DNA from: Triangularia verruculosa
Taxonomy: Eukaryota; Ascomycota; Sordariomycetes; Sordariales; Podosporaceae
DNA: 64,000 nt
Direction: 5' to 3'
Assembly (NCBI GenBank): GCA_033296885.1
Contig: MU863964.1
Coordinates: forward strand, 62,001-126,000
Shown: positions 33,190-44,089 of the stretch, in pieces
Position numbering within the stretch: the stretch's first letter is position 1
How the letters are laid out: the number at the start of each line of letters is the position of its first letter
Notes under the pieces: generated by a model
What the model was told of the DNA's origin: nothing
The model's input: only the letters and a program-made list of their open reading frames with translations
The model's database searches: none
Translations under genes and position numbers: made by a program

Positions 33190-33891
33190 GACAGGTTCGG
33201 AGGGTGTTTGAAATTAAGGTAGATGTTCTTTTCTCAGTGGAAAAATGAAAGCAATGGGGGAGACTGAGCTTTTGAGGTCGAACCTGAAGATGTCCAGCTC
33301 ATTGGCTATTGGCTTGGCAGTGGCTTGGGCCATTGGACTGCCTTATGCCTCAGTTGAACTGTTCAGCTTGATGCCTAACCTAGATAGGTAGGTACACCTG
33401 ACCAATCCAACAAGACGCATTGATGGTGCGGTCTTGTGGGGCATGTAATCACCTATGCATCGTTGTATCGTCACTCTCGACTTTACCCAAAAAGGTGCTT
33501 TGAATATCACAGCAAACTGTCCAACTGTCGTGAAATCTTATGATCAAGGTCAAAGTCGGAGACAGCTTACCTTGCTCGCTTATTTGAGTGCAGCAAAAAG
33601 ATTGAGATAGCCACGACCAACCAGCGGTCGACCATCACATGACATCGCGCACCCATTGGCCATAAGCGCCGGAATATCTATATTGGGACAAGGCTGCCAG
33701 TCCAGCAGGTTCGCAGTTCCACTGGTTCAGACAACGGAGGTGCACTGCCGCCTTTGTAACCACCTGAAGCTGAACATCAACCCGCATATGAATGGAGCTT
33801 CCCGCTGTTGCTCCTTTAATCCACCTACACACATTGCCAACTTTCTACTTGAATCACAAGAATCTGATCTACCGGCTGATCGCTGTAAGCA
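33190..33891. other. Divergent promoter region, membrane protein / HeLo-like G-alpha
   Basis: About 700 nt shared upstream region. A TAGGTAGGTACACC word lies near 33385. Only short frames are present, without domains. It presumably carries both promoters. Confidence 0.5.
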
Positions 33892-36065
33892 ATGGCTGAT
33901 CCACTGTCAATCGTTGGCGCTGTGGGCTCTGTGGCGGGCATTATTGATGCCTTGACACGGTCCATCAGTGCCATCGCGAAACTCCGCAACCAGTACAAAG
34001 ACGCCGACCTGCTGGTCATAACCCTCACAAGCCAGCTAAGTGTTTTAAGGACCGCGCTGGTAAAAATAGCTGCATGGGCCGAGTCGGAACCAGAGCCTCA
34101 CTATCAGCTGAAGATGGACTTGGACTCGGTGATCTTATGCTGCCAAATTCTGGCCAGCAAGCTGGACAGCCATTTGGAAAACTTTCACCAGAGTGGCGTT
34201 GGAAAGCTGAAGCTCGCCTTGAATGGAGACAATATCGACGCTATTCAGAAAATGATAGGACAGCAGACGGCAACCCTGACATTGCTCCTAGCAGCTTGCA
34301 ACACGAAGTCACTCTCCGAACAAAGACGGCTCCTTGAGGAACCGACAACACGAACTGCGATTGCAGCGATGGAAAAAGACTCTGCCTCGCTGATCGTACA
34401 TGGAGACAGAGCTTCGATATGTACAGCCGATACGGACACCTTGTCTAGACTCTCTGCCATCTTTCCGTTCGACAACCAGCTGCTCACCACCAAGGTCTAC
34501 GGGCGTGCTTGGAGAACAGCGCTGTTGGATCGTGTCCAGAGGAGACACCGGCGAGCGGTATCTGATGTCACCACAACCGTCCCGTCCGAAGAACCCGGCC
34601 TTCTGACTGCGCCAATTCTCGTGGCTCAAAACAGGAGCCCCGAAATTCCGCTCCCTACCTCCTCGTCGAGCAAACCAAAAGTCAAAGTTTTGCTATTAGG
34701 AACTGGAGGTTCAGGCAAAACAACTCTCTTGAAGCAAATGAAGGTTATTTGGGGCGGAGAAAGTCACGCCGTGACATTTGAGGAAAAGCTACAGTCGAGA
34801 CAGGACATCAATCAGATGCTTTGTCGTTTCTTTTTGGTACTTCTATTTGACCACAAAGAAGACGTGGACTATTCAGAGTTGGGCACCAGAGACCGAATGG
34901 TTAGTGTTACTCCACTGTCGTGAGGCCCCATCGGTGCTGACTTTAGCATGAATCGGTAGGAAGAAATCCGGACGATACTCATCAACGCTATTGCTGCATA
35001 CGATGGGAAGCATTTTATTACAGATGAAGGGGATTCAATTTTCTATGATCAGGTTGTTCCTGTTGTTCGGGACATTTGGGCCATCGAGAGTTGGCAGGCT
35101 CGTGCATTGAGGAGTCACGAGTGGCTGAATGATGTCTTGCCCGTTGACATGTTTGCAAGGTAAGGTACTGGCCCCTATTCCACACATAAGGTAGTTAGGT
35201 ACCTACCTTATTCATTCTTGCTTTGCTAACTTTGGCTCTCAGCCATCTATCGCCAAGGAGGGTTCGTGAGTTGCTGAAGGATGAATTACCGTCGGACATT
35301 GCATAGTACAAGCCCACACTCCTGCATACCTTTTTTTGATCTGAGAACTAACATTGGCTTCCAGCTTCATGTCGCAGTTCGACCGAGTGTCTGACAGAGA
35401 TTATATGCCCGATGTACAAGATATTCTTCACGCCCCCCGGGGCAGAACCTGCGGGGTGCGGGACTACGTATTTGACGTTGGAGACATGCAGTGTTCCGTT
35501 TACGATGTAGGCGGTCGTCGGCCCGAGCGAAAGAAATGGGTTCATGCATTCGAGAATGTTGATATCATCCTGTTCGAGGTTCCAGTGGGAGCGTACGACG
35601 TACCATTACGCGAAGAAAATAGAATGGTAAGCCTTCATCCCTTGAGTTATCTAGTTACCTAGGTAAAGGTCGTCTTTTCCATCGGCTCGAATATGAAAAT
35701 GCTGATTTGTTTGCCCAAAGATCAACATGATGGAGTCCCTCACGCTTTTTCAATCCGTTGTCAACTCACGATGGTTTCCCACTACTGCATTCCTTATCAA
35801 CTTCACCAAAATGGACATTTTCCAGCAAAGGATCAACAATGGCCAATACTCCCTTTCCGAGCACCATCCGGATTACGAAGGAGATCCAAGCGATGAGAGA
35901 GCCGTTCTTCAGTTTGTACAGGACCAATTTTTGAACCGAATCAAGGAGCGACGAGGGCCTGTTCACTTTTATAGTCTAGATGCCACTTGCACACCCTCAG
36001 CGACGTTAATGTTGGAAAGGGTTGAACAGTTAGCAAAGCGAAGGAAGTACTCTGCTTTCACTTAG
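33892..36065 (+). CDS. HeLo-like domain / heterotrimeric G-protein alpha-like fusion
   Basis: Five exons, 33892..34899, 34960..35159, 35243..35305, 35365..35626 and 35721..36065, encode 625 residues. Residues 1 to about 230 match the fungal HeLo-like N-terminal type: MADPLSIVGAVGSVAGIIDA, a helical LSVLRTALVK block, then WAESEPEPHYQLKMDLDSVI. That domain precedes STAND/NLR modules in fungal cell-death proteins. From about 260 a G-alpha fold follows. Its P-loop is GTGGSGKT (Lys276), and the segment up to about 440 is the expected helical insert. Next come a switch I segment RGRTCGV (R and T kept), switch II DVGGRR (471-476; Gln replaced by Arg475), a G4-like TKMD (540-543; canonical NKxD) and a G5-like DAT near 597. 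The N-terminal Gly needed for myristoylation is absent. Predicted: a nucleotide-binding, GTPase-defective sensor or effector at membranes. Confidence 0.82.
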
Positions 36066-36263
36066 GTAGGTGCCTAGGTAGGTACTGATTAGTTTCTCTA
36101 GGGCGTGGAATGAAAGTCCTAGGTTGTCAGCTCATGTAGCGACTCAACATATCGTAATGCAAGCCTCCACCCCCAAGAAGTACCTGCACAAAGAAACACG
36201 CCAAAGTATACCCCAACTACCTAGGTAGGTACTTTGCAAGCCATACAAACCCCCAGTCCATCA

Positions 36264-37275
36264 TCATGATTCGCCCGTAGCAAAATCCGCAGGACCAACA
36301 CGTACATTCGCCTTCCCCCTTGTCTCCATTTCAGACATCCCATGGGGCGCCGACAACTCCGGGGTATACTGTGTGTTCTCCAACTCCCATGCTATATCAT
36401 GGCTTGATACTTCCGCCACTTCATTGTCCGTCGGCAGTTCTGAGGGCAAGCGATCATTCAACGAGAGCCCCTTTTTGGCTTGGATTTCAGGTTCGATCTC
36501 ATTGGGTCCTTGCTTGTCATCATCTGCCACCGCGCTCTCGGCGGATTTGTGTATGCCTCTTTTTCGGCGTCTTCTGATCATGAAATAGACCCCGATAGCG
36601 ATAAACAGAACCACAAGGGCAGCTGAAACGGAAATCCCAATCAACGCCCCTTGACTCAGGCCTGAAGGTGCAGGAGCAATTGTTGCGTTGGCTGGATCAG
36701 GAGTGGTATCTGATGTTGTACCAGGTCGATCCGAGGCGGATGTCTTTAGACGCGCCAGTGATGTAGCAGCTGATGGGCCATTCTTGTCAAAGGTGGCAAT
36801 CACTGTTGAGCCGCTCTGGGTAAGGGTAGCAGTGACCGCGCCGATTTGGAGTTTTTGTGTAAAGAAGCAACCGTCGTTCAGGCAGGCGTAATAACCTGGA
36901 CAGCAATTTCCTTCCAGGATGAATGGTTTGCCTACATGTCAGTAACCGTTTTGCACTGCTTTCATGATATTCGAGGCTTTAGCGGGACAGTTTGAAATAC
37001 TCACCTCCAACATCTTCATGGCAAGCCCCATATCCTTCAAAACCAGGGCACGGCCCTACAGGCTCGAGCATACTGGGTGAATTTCCACTGGAAACTGGGG
37101 CTTCACAGGTGGTATTTGCGCAGAGATATCAGACCGGGCAGCATCCGCCACCTTGGCTGGCCTCACACGCAAAGTAGCCGCCCAACTCGCCGCATGCTGA
37201 TTGCCCATCGGTGGGCAGGATCTCAGGGGGTATATCTTGTGATTTAACGGCAATAGTGGGGGGGACTCCAGACAT
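36264..37275 (-). pseudogene. Cys-rich single-pass membrane protein gene with an in-frame stop
   Basis: Exons 37275..37005 and 36931..36264 join in frame (..EDVG-GKPFILEG) across a GTGAGT..GTAG intron. They encode two Cys-rich units, GGGCCPV-stop-YLCANTTC and then NCCPGYYACLNDGC, each following the CCPxGYxC pattern. A Ser/Thr/Pro linker, one hydrophobic segment (LIGISVSAALVVLFIAIGVY), an RRRRKR stop-transfer and an acidic cytosolic tail follow. The TGA at 37131..37129 sits exactly where the second unit has Gly, so a GGA-to-TGA change is the simple reading. Upstream there is no clean signal-peptide exon. The gene looks like a broken wall-sensor-like protein. A shorter product from an internal ATG after the stop is possible. 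Confidence 0.6.
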
Positions 37276-38231
37276 TTCGATTGATTCCTGACCCGCTGCT
37301 TTTTCTTGAGAGACAGGTTGTCGGACCTGGGCTAGTGTAAGGCAATGTCAAACGGGCATATATGAAGAGATTATCGTTTTATCCTGCCACTGTATCGGTG
37401 TAGCGTAATTAAAAGAAATGGCCGGGCGTGTGACTGGCTGTATAGTCTCGAAAAGTCAAAGAGTGAGTGATAGAGTGGGAGGGAGCAGCTGTGAATTCGG
37501 GATACACCATACGTCCCTTGAAAGAAGGTCAGTCTTGGGGCCCGTCAAAACCCCCAAGTTTCCGCCATTGCCCAAGCCGAAGATCACTGCATGGAACCGC
37601 ACATACTTGATCCTACATTACCGGCTTCAATTGGTGCAATGGGATGCTTTCCAGGATGACAGGAGGGTGTGCGAATGCTGTGTGGTGCAGCTTGTCTGGA
37701 TTCATTGGTTCGCTTGATTCCCCATGAGTCTATGACAGGGAAGCTATAGGCTCAGCAATCTTGGATCTGGGCGCCACATGCAACATCGCCGCACATCAAT
37801 TAGGTACCTAACATTGGGGGCCGCCTGATAAATGGGCCCAGTAACGGCTGGACGAGTTCGACTGGCCTTTTGAAGTGGCTCAACATTGGCAAGCAGCATC
37901 ATGTGCTTCACAAGGCTGTTCGTGTGTCGATGAGAATCGCTAACTTTCTGCTTCAAGCCTTTTTCTACAGCAGGGTTATGTTCAAACTGACGATCTGCGG
38001 CACCATGTCAGGCAGTATTCGCTATCAGGGAGTTGGTTCCCAGCTTCAGACAACCGGTTTAGGGACAAGTTCTATGAAGGAGTTGACTTAAACAATCGCC
38101 ATCGATCAGGTGAGAAAGGAGATCTTTCATGCCAGGTCCATTCAGCAGTGATTGCTAAGAAAGCTATTCATCATCATAATCCAACTGTTTCGACAGTGAT
38201 ACAAACAAGGGATGAAACGAATCAAGCAGAA
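37276..38231. other. Intergenic region
   Basis: About 950 nt. A TAGGTACCTA word occurs near 37801. No domain-bearing frame, RNA gene or element ends were seen. The missing 5' exon of the broken gene would have to lie at its left edge. Confidence 0.45.
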
Positions 38232-39446
38232 TTAGGACCAATCCCCACCCCAACCCAACTGCCGGTTGACATGCGTCATGGCCGCAGCACCCCTTCTTAC
38301 AAAACTCGGGGCGTTGACCGCGTCCATAACATCAGCAATGGCGTCCGGGCCATCGGTGTGAGAAGCGACAAGATCATTATGATCAAGACAAGCCTGCCTC
38401 TTGCCTAAAATAGCCCGACTGATGGCCCTCGCCCAGGTGTTGTAGATGTGATCCTCTGAGATGCTGACATACGCGAGCCTGCCATTCTCTTGTGGTCTTG
38501 AGAAACCCCAATCGGCTGTCACAACCTCGAAAGTCTTCGTGGAGAAGTAAAAAAAAGGCCATGAGAATATCCAAAGGAAGGTCAGATAAAAAACCCAACG
38601 GATCCAGGTTGTCCAACGCCATCGGTTGATCCAGCAGTCATTGTAGATGTAAACGTATTCGTCCCTGACAGGGAAGGTAATCCGGACATCGCCGCGGTAG
38701 TTGGTACCGCGAACGAGGGATTCGAGCTGGCTACGAAGCTTTTCCTCGTTGAAGCCGATGACACGACGGCGAAGGACAAAGCATTTGAGGGCGGCGTGGC
38801 TGGCGCAGTAACGGTGGCACCACTCAGCTAGAGTTGGCTTGGGAGCTGTGCCGACCTCGATGTCTTGCTTGTATCCGGGAGCTCTCCTTCTGAATACAGT
38901 GCCTCGACAGGCCTTTTCGCTGTTTTCGACTGTACGAGTTTCGCGCCATGAGAGTTGGTTGACGACGTCAGAAAAAAGATAGGGCGTGAGTTCAACCAAG
39001 ACCCGAAAGTCAGTGACGTCTTTTTCGTCGCTCTTGCCATTCTCTTCCACCCTCTCACGGTGGCTGCCATGTATTTGGACGAATGGCCTGGGTGGTTTTG
39101 CAGAAGAGATGCCAACCTGATTCTCCAGCAGCTTAGGATCAGATTCGAGCTTGGAAGTGACAAAGATCTCAGCTCCATTGATCTCGTCCACCTTCTTGGG
39201 TGCTAGGTCAGCGACATGACCGAATTGGATTCCGGGTGGAAGAAGCGGGGCACCGCTGCCTGCTTCATTGTCGATATCCGAGTAGAGAGGTGGGAGGTCA
39301 TCATTTCCCAAGTCAGGAGTGTCGCTGTCAAAGGGAAAGGCCGGGTCGCTAACACCCGTCGGAGTGTGGAGTGACACGGCATCGGGGTGGGCATCGGCAC
39401 TGCTACCGGGGCCGGGCGCATAGGCCGGTGGCGTGGGTTTGCCCAT
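38232..39446 (-). CDS. Membrane-associated protein, unknown function
   Basis: An uninterrupted 404-residue frame from the ATG of MGKPTPPAYAPGPGSSADAH. In-frame GTG codons further upstream are ignored. The N-terminal 90 residues are Pro/Asp/Ser-rich and disordered, with DLPPLYSDIDNEAG. A mixed alpha/beta region follows (TPYLFSDVVNQLSWRETRTV; LAEWCHRYCASHAALKCFVL). Then comes a Trp-rich membrane segment (WTTWIRWVFYLTFLWIFSWP). The tail, with WGFSRPQENG, is soluble and ends in a Gly/Trp-rich stretch. The pattern is that of a conserved, uncharacterised ascomycete protein with one hairpin or one to two transmembrane helices. I cannot assign a function. It is divergent from NMT1 (about 700 nt apart). 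Confidence 0.75.
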   Translation of the reverse strand: MGKPTPPAYAPGPGSSADAHPDAVSLHTPTGVSDPAFPFDSDTPDLGNDDLPPLYSDIDNEAGSGAPLLPPGIQFGHVADLAPKKVDEINGAEIFVTSKLESDPKLLENQVGISSAKPPRPFVQIHGSHRERVEENGKSDEKDVTDFRVLVELTPYLFSDVVNQLSWRETRTVENSEKACRGTVFRRRAPGYKQDIEVGTAPKPTLAEWCHRYCASHAALKCFVLRRRVIGFNEEKLRSQLESLVRGTNYRGDVRITFPVRDEYVYIYNDCWINRWRWTTWIRWVFYLTFLWIFSWPFFYFSTKTFEVVTADWGFSRPQENGRLAYVSISEDHIYNTWARAISRAILGKRQACLDHNDLVASHTDGPDAIADVMDAVNAPSFVRRGAAAMTHVNRQLGWGGDWS

Positions 39447-40160
39447 GGCTGTTATTGCTGACTTCACAATCTAGAACCACGATGCTGTAACCTGGATAGA
39501 TTCTTAATAAGAAGAGCCGGAAATGACACGAAGAAGAGAAGATGGAAGATGAGGAAACAACAAAGACGCGTAAGCGGCTGAACGTCCTTGAAGGTTCTGA
39601 GAGATGGCGGGCGGCAGGCGGAATTGAGCGCCGCACATTTGGGCGCCCTCCATCCAGGGCGGCGACAGGGCAGGCAACAGTGGCGGGGTCTTCTTGTTTG
39701 CATTGAATAGCATTGAATATTTGACAGGTTAACCAATCAGAAGCTCGTCGCCCCGCAATTCGACGTGTGCACTCGATCCATGCTGTTTGTGCGACTTCAG
39801 CAAGGCTGAAAGTTCAGTCCTGGGATGGATGATCTGTGGGATAATAATCAATTCTGAAGTATATCTTGTGGTCTTATATGCTGGCGATGATTGAGGGACG
39901 GATTGAAATGTACTCCAATGCTTAAGCGGCGGCAGGGAGACGGGAGGCAACCGCAGCGGCATAAAGCTTATCGATAAAGAGCTGTGCATGCGGTGGGTGG
40001 CCCACCATCACAAGGTCCCAAGCTTTCAAGGAGCCCCGCCCAGCTGTTGAAACACCAAGCTCCGTTGTCAACACGACATCCTCTTCGCCGAAGCTCGAAA
40101 AATACAAGGCAATTTGAATGCACTATCGAACATCCGTACTATCACCGCACCAACTTCAAT
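39447..40160. other. Divergent promoter region, membrane protein / NMT1
   Basis: About 710 nt. The frame of NMT1 stays open upstream to 39984, but the family start is the ATG at 40161. No other coding evidence seen. Confidence 0.5.
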
Positions 40161-41940
40161 ATGTCGGCAGAATCGAAAGAGGTCGACCCGACCAAAGAAC
40201 AAGCTGAGCAGCAGGCTGTTGAGGCTCTCGTCAACCTGGGCTCCGCCAAGGGCACCACAGCCGAGTCAGAGGGTGAATCGGGTTCCGAAGCCGAAGAGAC
40301 ACAGCAAACGGGCGCAGGCACAGACGCTCCAGCCAAGAAGAAGAAGAAGAGCAAAAAGAAAAAGGCCAAGCAGGCTCTTACTCAAGCCCTCGGCGGAGGC
40401 CCTCCCAAAGAACTGACCGCCGCCGATGTCGAGGCCGACCCCAAGAAGGCCATTGCCGGCCTCTCGAACGATCAGATTGCCGAATTTCTCACCCTCAACC
40501 CGGCCCTTCGGAATGAACTTCTCGGCGCACAAGATGCCCCAGGTTCGTCAGACAACACCGCCAAGGCGATCGAGGCTTTCAAGAAATTGAAGCTGCAGGA
40601 TATCATGACCGGGCTGGCGACGAGTGGCAAGAACCGCAAGGATATGGCTTCGTACAAGTTCTGGAGCACACAGCCAGTCCCTCAGTTTGACGAGGAACCC
40701 AAGCTCATCGAGGAGGGACCCGTCAGGATCCAGAAGGTGGAGGACATCTCGACAGAGCCCATTGAACTTGCGCTGCCACAATTCCGCTGGGTGACGATGG
40801 ATCTCACAGATGAGAAGCAGTTGGAGGAGGTGGAGAAGCTGCTGTATGGTCATTATGTGGAGGATGATGAGGCCATGTTCAGATTCAAGTACTCTGGCTC
40901 TCTTTTGCGGTGGTCTTTGCTCTCACCAGGATGGCGCAAGGAATGGCATGTTGGTATTCGCACTGGCGATACTCTTTGTGCTTTCATTTCCGCTATCCCA
41001 ACCCAGATGAGGGTACGCGACAAGATTCTTCAAAGCTCTGAAGTCAACTTCCTCTGCATCCACAAGAAGCTCAGAGGGAAGCGTCTTGCGCCTGTCCTCA
41101 TCAAGGAGATTACGCGACGCATCAACTTGGATGGCATTTGGCAGGCCATTTACACGGGCGGTATCGTACTCCCTCGGCCAGTTAGTACTTGCCGATACTA
41201 CCACCGCGCGCTGAACTGGATGAAGCTATACGAGGTTGGCTTCAGTCCATGCCCCACCAACAGCACCCCAAAGCTGCAAGATATCAGATTCAGGGTGCCC
41301 GAGAATACATCGACTCGTGGGCTTCGTGAGATGGAGGCCAGGGATCTCAACGCTGTGCAGGATCTCGTTGAGGCCTACCTGAAGCGCTTTGATCTGACCC
41401 CAGTTTGGTCCAAGGACGAGGTTTCACATTGGCTGCTGCACAACAAAGAGGCTCCTGGTGAGCGGGTAATTTGGTCATATGTTGTTGAGGTTAGTGTCTG
41501 AATCCCTCTGCCATTGGCACAACTAACATGTTTAAAAGGGCGATGACGGCAAAATCACCGACTTCTTCTCATTCTACTGCCTCGAGTCCTCGGTTATCAG
41601 GTCCAAGAAGCACTCAGCCATTCGCGCTGCCTACCTCTACTACTACGCCTCCGATGTCGCGCTCAAGACACCCGATGACCGCCCGGCTCTCAAGGCTCGT
41701 CTCAATGCCGTCATGGCTGACATGCTCATCCTTGCCAAGAAGTCCAAATTTGATGTCTTTAACGCGCTGTCTCTAATGGACAACTCGCTGTTCTTGGAGC
41801 AGCAGAAGTTCCACCCTGGTGACGGCCAACTTCACTACTACCTCTTCAACTACAAGGCCAACCCTATTCATGGCGGTGTCAACAAGGGAAATCTTCTGGA
41901 GGAGGACACATCGAGCGGTGTGGGCTTTGTCATGCTTTGA
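40161..41940 (+). CDS. NMT1: Glycylpeptide N-tetradecanoyltransferase (N-myristoyltransferase)
   Basis: Two exons, 40161..41489 and 41539..41940, encode 576 residues. The enzyme transfers myristate from myristoyl-CoA to the N-terminal Gly of target proteins in the cytosol and on ribosomes. The acidic/Gln-rich head is followed by a polylysine block (KKKKKSKKKKAKQ), the known ribosome-targeting type. The GNAT-fold core begins near residue 165 with YKFWSTQPVPQFDEEPKLIE. Signatures include VNFLCIHKKLRGKRLAPVLI and RPVSTCRYYHRALNWMKL. The protein ends GVGFVML; the C-terminal Leu carboxylate is the catalytic base in this family. The intron has donor GTTAGT and a CTAAC branch. The size is larger than yeast Nmt1 because of the N-terminal extension, as usual in filamentous fungi. 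Confidence 0.97.
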
Positions 41941-42386
41941 ACAACATTAGGTTTGTATGTCTATTTTGGTGGCAGCGTGACAGCAAAAGGCGTCAGGGAG
42001 GCATCTCTGCCATGCAGGATACAGATGTACGGTACCATGCCTTTTGAGGCCAATTAAGCGACATGTTCTTTTACCGGTCATGCCGTTTCCAGCTGATATC
42101 AGAAATAAGTGACCAGAATGGAGGCTCAGTTCATATTCCATACCCTAACCCTGTCTCCAGGCGTCAGGGGTTGTTGGACTTTGGCCCACTCACATGCTGA
42201 TTACGTCATTTGGGTCAGGGGCGCGCCGTGACATCCGCGCCGAGGCGCAGGAACGCCTCCGACGGCGAAGTTGAGACGACCGGACCGCCGATGGAACTGA
42301 AAACTCGCGCAGACCCGTAATCATCTGAACACTTTTTTATAGTATTAGCTATAGAAAGTGCCATACGTATCATTAGCATCAACGCA
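41941..42386. other. Intergenic region
   Basis: About 450 nt holding the NMT1 3' flank and the promoter and leader of the hydrolase. A GC-rich patch lies at 42215-42310. No further gene seen. Confidence 0.5.
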
Positions 42387-43596
42387 ATGTAAGCACATCC
42401 CTCAGCTCCCAATTGGGTGGTTGTTTACTGAACCTGTAAAGGACGCTGGACGCCAACCTCAAGATCCCCACCGTCGCCGAGACGCTGCAGCACCCGGCCT
42501 TTCCTACGGCGATATGGAACCTCGAGCCTGACCGTGCCGGCCTCTGCCCAGTAGCAGAAGGCCGCGGCGGGCCGTTAAACATCAACTACGAGATCCACGG
42601 CACCGGCCCCATCAAGCTGGTCGTACGTTTTCCTTCCCATCACTCCTTCTCACACCATCCTTTTTACTAACCAGCTCAAAGTTCATCATGGGCCTCGGCG
42701 GTCTCCTGACCGGTTGGCAGCGCCAAACCCTTCACTTTGGCCACCTCAACCGAGACAAGTACTCCGTTTTGGTGTTCGACAACCGCGGGGTAGGATCCTC
42801 GGACAAGCCCCTGATGCGGTACTCGTCGTCGGAAATGGCAAAGGACCTCTACGACCTCGTCACCTCCCCCAAAGTCAACTTCCTCCCCGCAGTTCAGGAG
42901 GACCAATCCCGGCGTCTGCACCTCGTGGGCATCTCCCTAGGGGGGATGATAGCCCAAGAATTCGCCTGCCTGTACCCGCACACGATCTCGTCGCTGGCGC
43001 TGTGCTGCACCGCGCCGGAGATCAAGAATTACTCGTTGACTTGGCTGGAGAACATCAAGTCCAGGCTTGGTATGCTCATGCCCAAATCCCCGGATGAATC
43101 CGTTGCGGGCGTGGCGAGGCAGATTTTTGCGCATGACTGGTTGATGCTGTCGGATGATACCGAGGTGCCTGTTGTGGGGGAGACCCCCAAGGTTCTTCCC
43201 CCCGGGAATGGGGAGCAGAAGGAGTATCTTAGGTTCGAGAGTAATGCGCAGAGGTTTGTTGCGCAGGAGATGCATAAGCGCATGGATAAGACGCAGTTTG
43301 GGTTGAAGGGGTTTTTGCTGCAGCTGATTGCGGCCGGGTGGCATTACAAGAGTGAGGGGCAGCTGAGGGAGATGGCGGAGAGGGTGGGGAGGGAGAGGAT
43401 ATTGGTTATGCATGGGACCGAGGATGGGATGATTAGTCTGCCGCATGGGGAGGTGCTGATGGAGTGGGTGAAGCCCGGGAAGGGACTGGTGGTTGAGGGT
43501 ATGGGGCATGCACCGAGTATGGAGAGGACGAGGTGGTTTAATGAGCTGATTGGGGGGTGGTGTGAGGAGGGGGAGAGGAGGGATGGGAGGGCGTGA
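42387..43596 (+). CDS. Alpha/beta-hydrolase, start codon split by an intron
   Basis: Three exons, 42387..42388, 42442..42622 and 42682..43596, encode 365 residues. Exon 1 contributes only AT; the G of the ATG comes after an intron (donor GTAAGC, acceptor TAAAG). This gives MTLDANLKIPTVAETLQHPA. Without this splice the frame begins ATG-TAA. The second join (..IKLV-FIMGLGG) restores the oxyanion strand. The core has a nucleophile elbow, GISLGG, near residue 145, a likely acid in MHGTEDGMI, and His in VEGMGHAPS, so the triad is complete. The substrate is unknown; relatives are epoxide-hydrolase/esterase-like. There is no signal peptide, so it is probably cytosolic. Third codon positions change from C-rich to G-rich towards the 3' end. 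Confidence 0.85.
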
Positions 43597-44089
43597 GGAC
43601 GGGGGTTGGGGCTCTGATAGACGTGTGAAGCCAGTTGTGGATACCTAGTTACTGGGATAGATGGTTGGATCCTCTACAATTGAATCAGGATGTGCGATGG
43701 TCAAGAGAACGATATCCGCAACCTCCCTCCCACCGCCCACCAAGGCGATGACCTCACCTCGTCTCTTCTTCCTGCGGCGCTGCTGTATCAGACGACACCA
43801 ACGTCATAAGCGATATTGATCACCAAGCTCAGGCACAGTCACGATATGAAGGCGATTACTGTTAATATGGCCACAACTCTGTAAGATATAGCAGAATAAT
43901 ATACGAGGCCAGAGTAGATTATTTTTGTATTGGTAAATGTGCGTCAACAGGAATGTATCCAACAATTTCTATGTACTCATTGAGAAAGTATCATTCAATC
44001 ATCACCAACTCTCCCCGGTCAATATCCACCTCAAAGAACTTTGGCGAAAAGGACCAATAGAAATAAAACACGGATAACAACAAAGGGTA
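43597..44089. other. Intergenic region between converging genes
   Basis: About 490 nt of 3' flanks, A/T-rich from 43860. No gene or repeat seen. Confidence 0.5.

Noticed and set aside
37129..37131. Selenocysteine or programmed readthrough at the TGA
   Set aside because: Fungi of this group lack selenoproteins, and the following bases (TAT) do not match the known CTA readthrough context.
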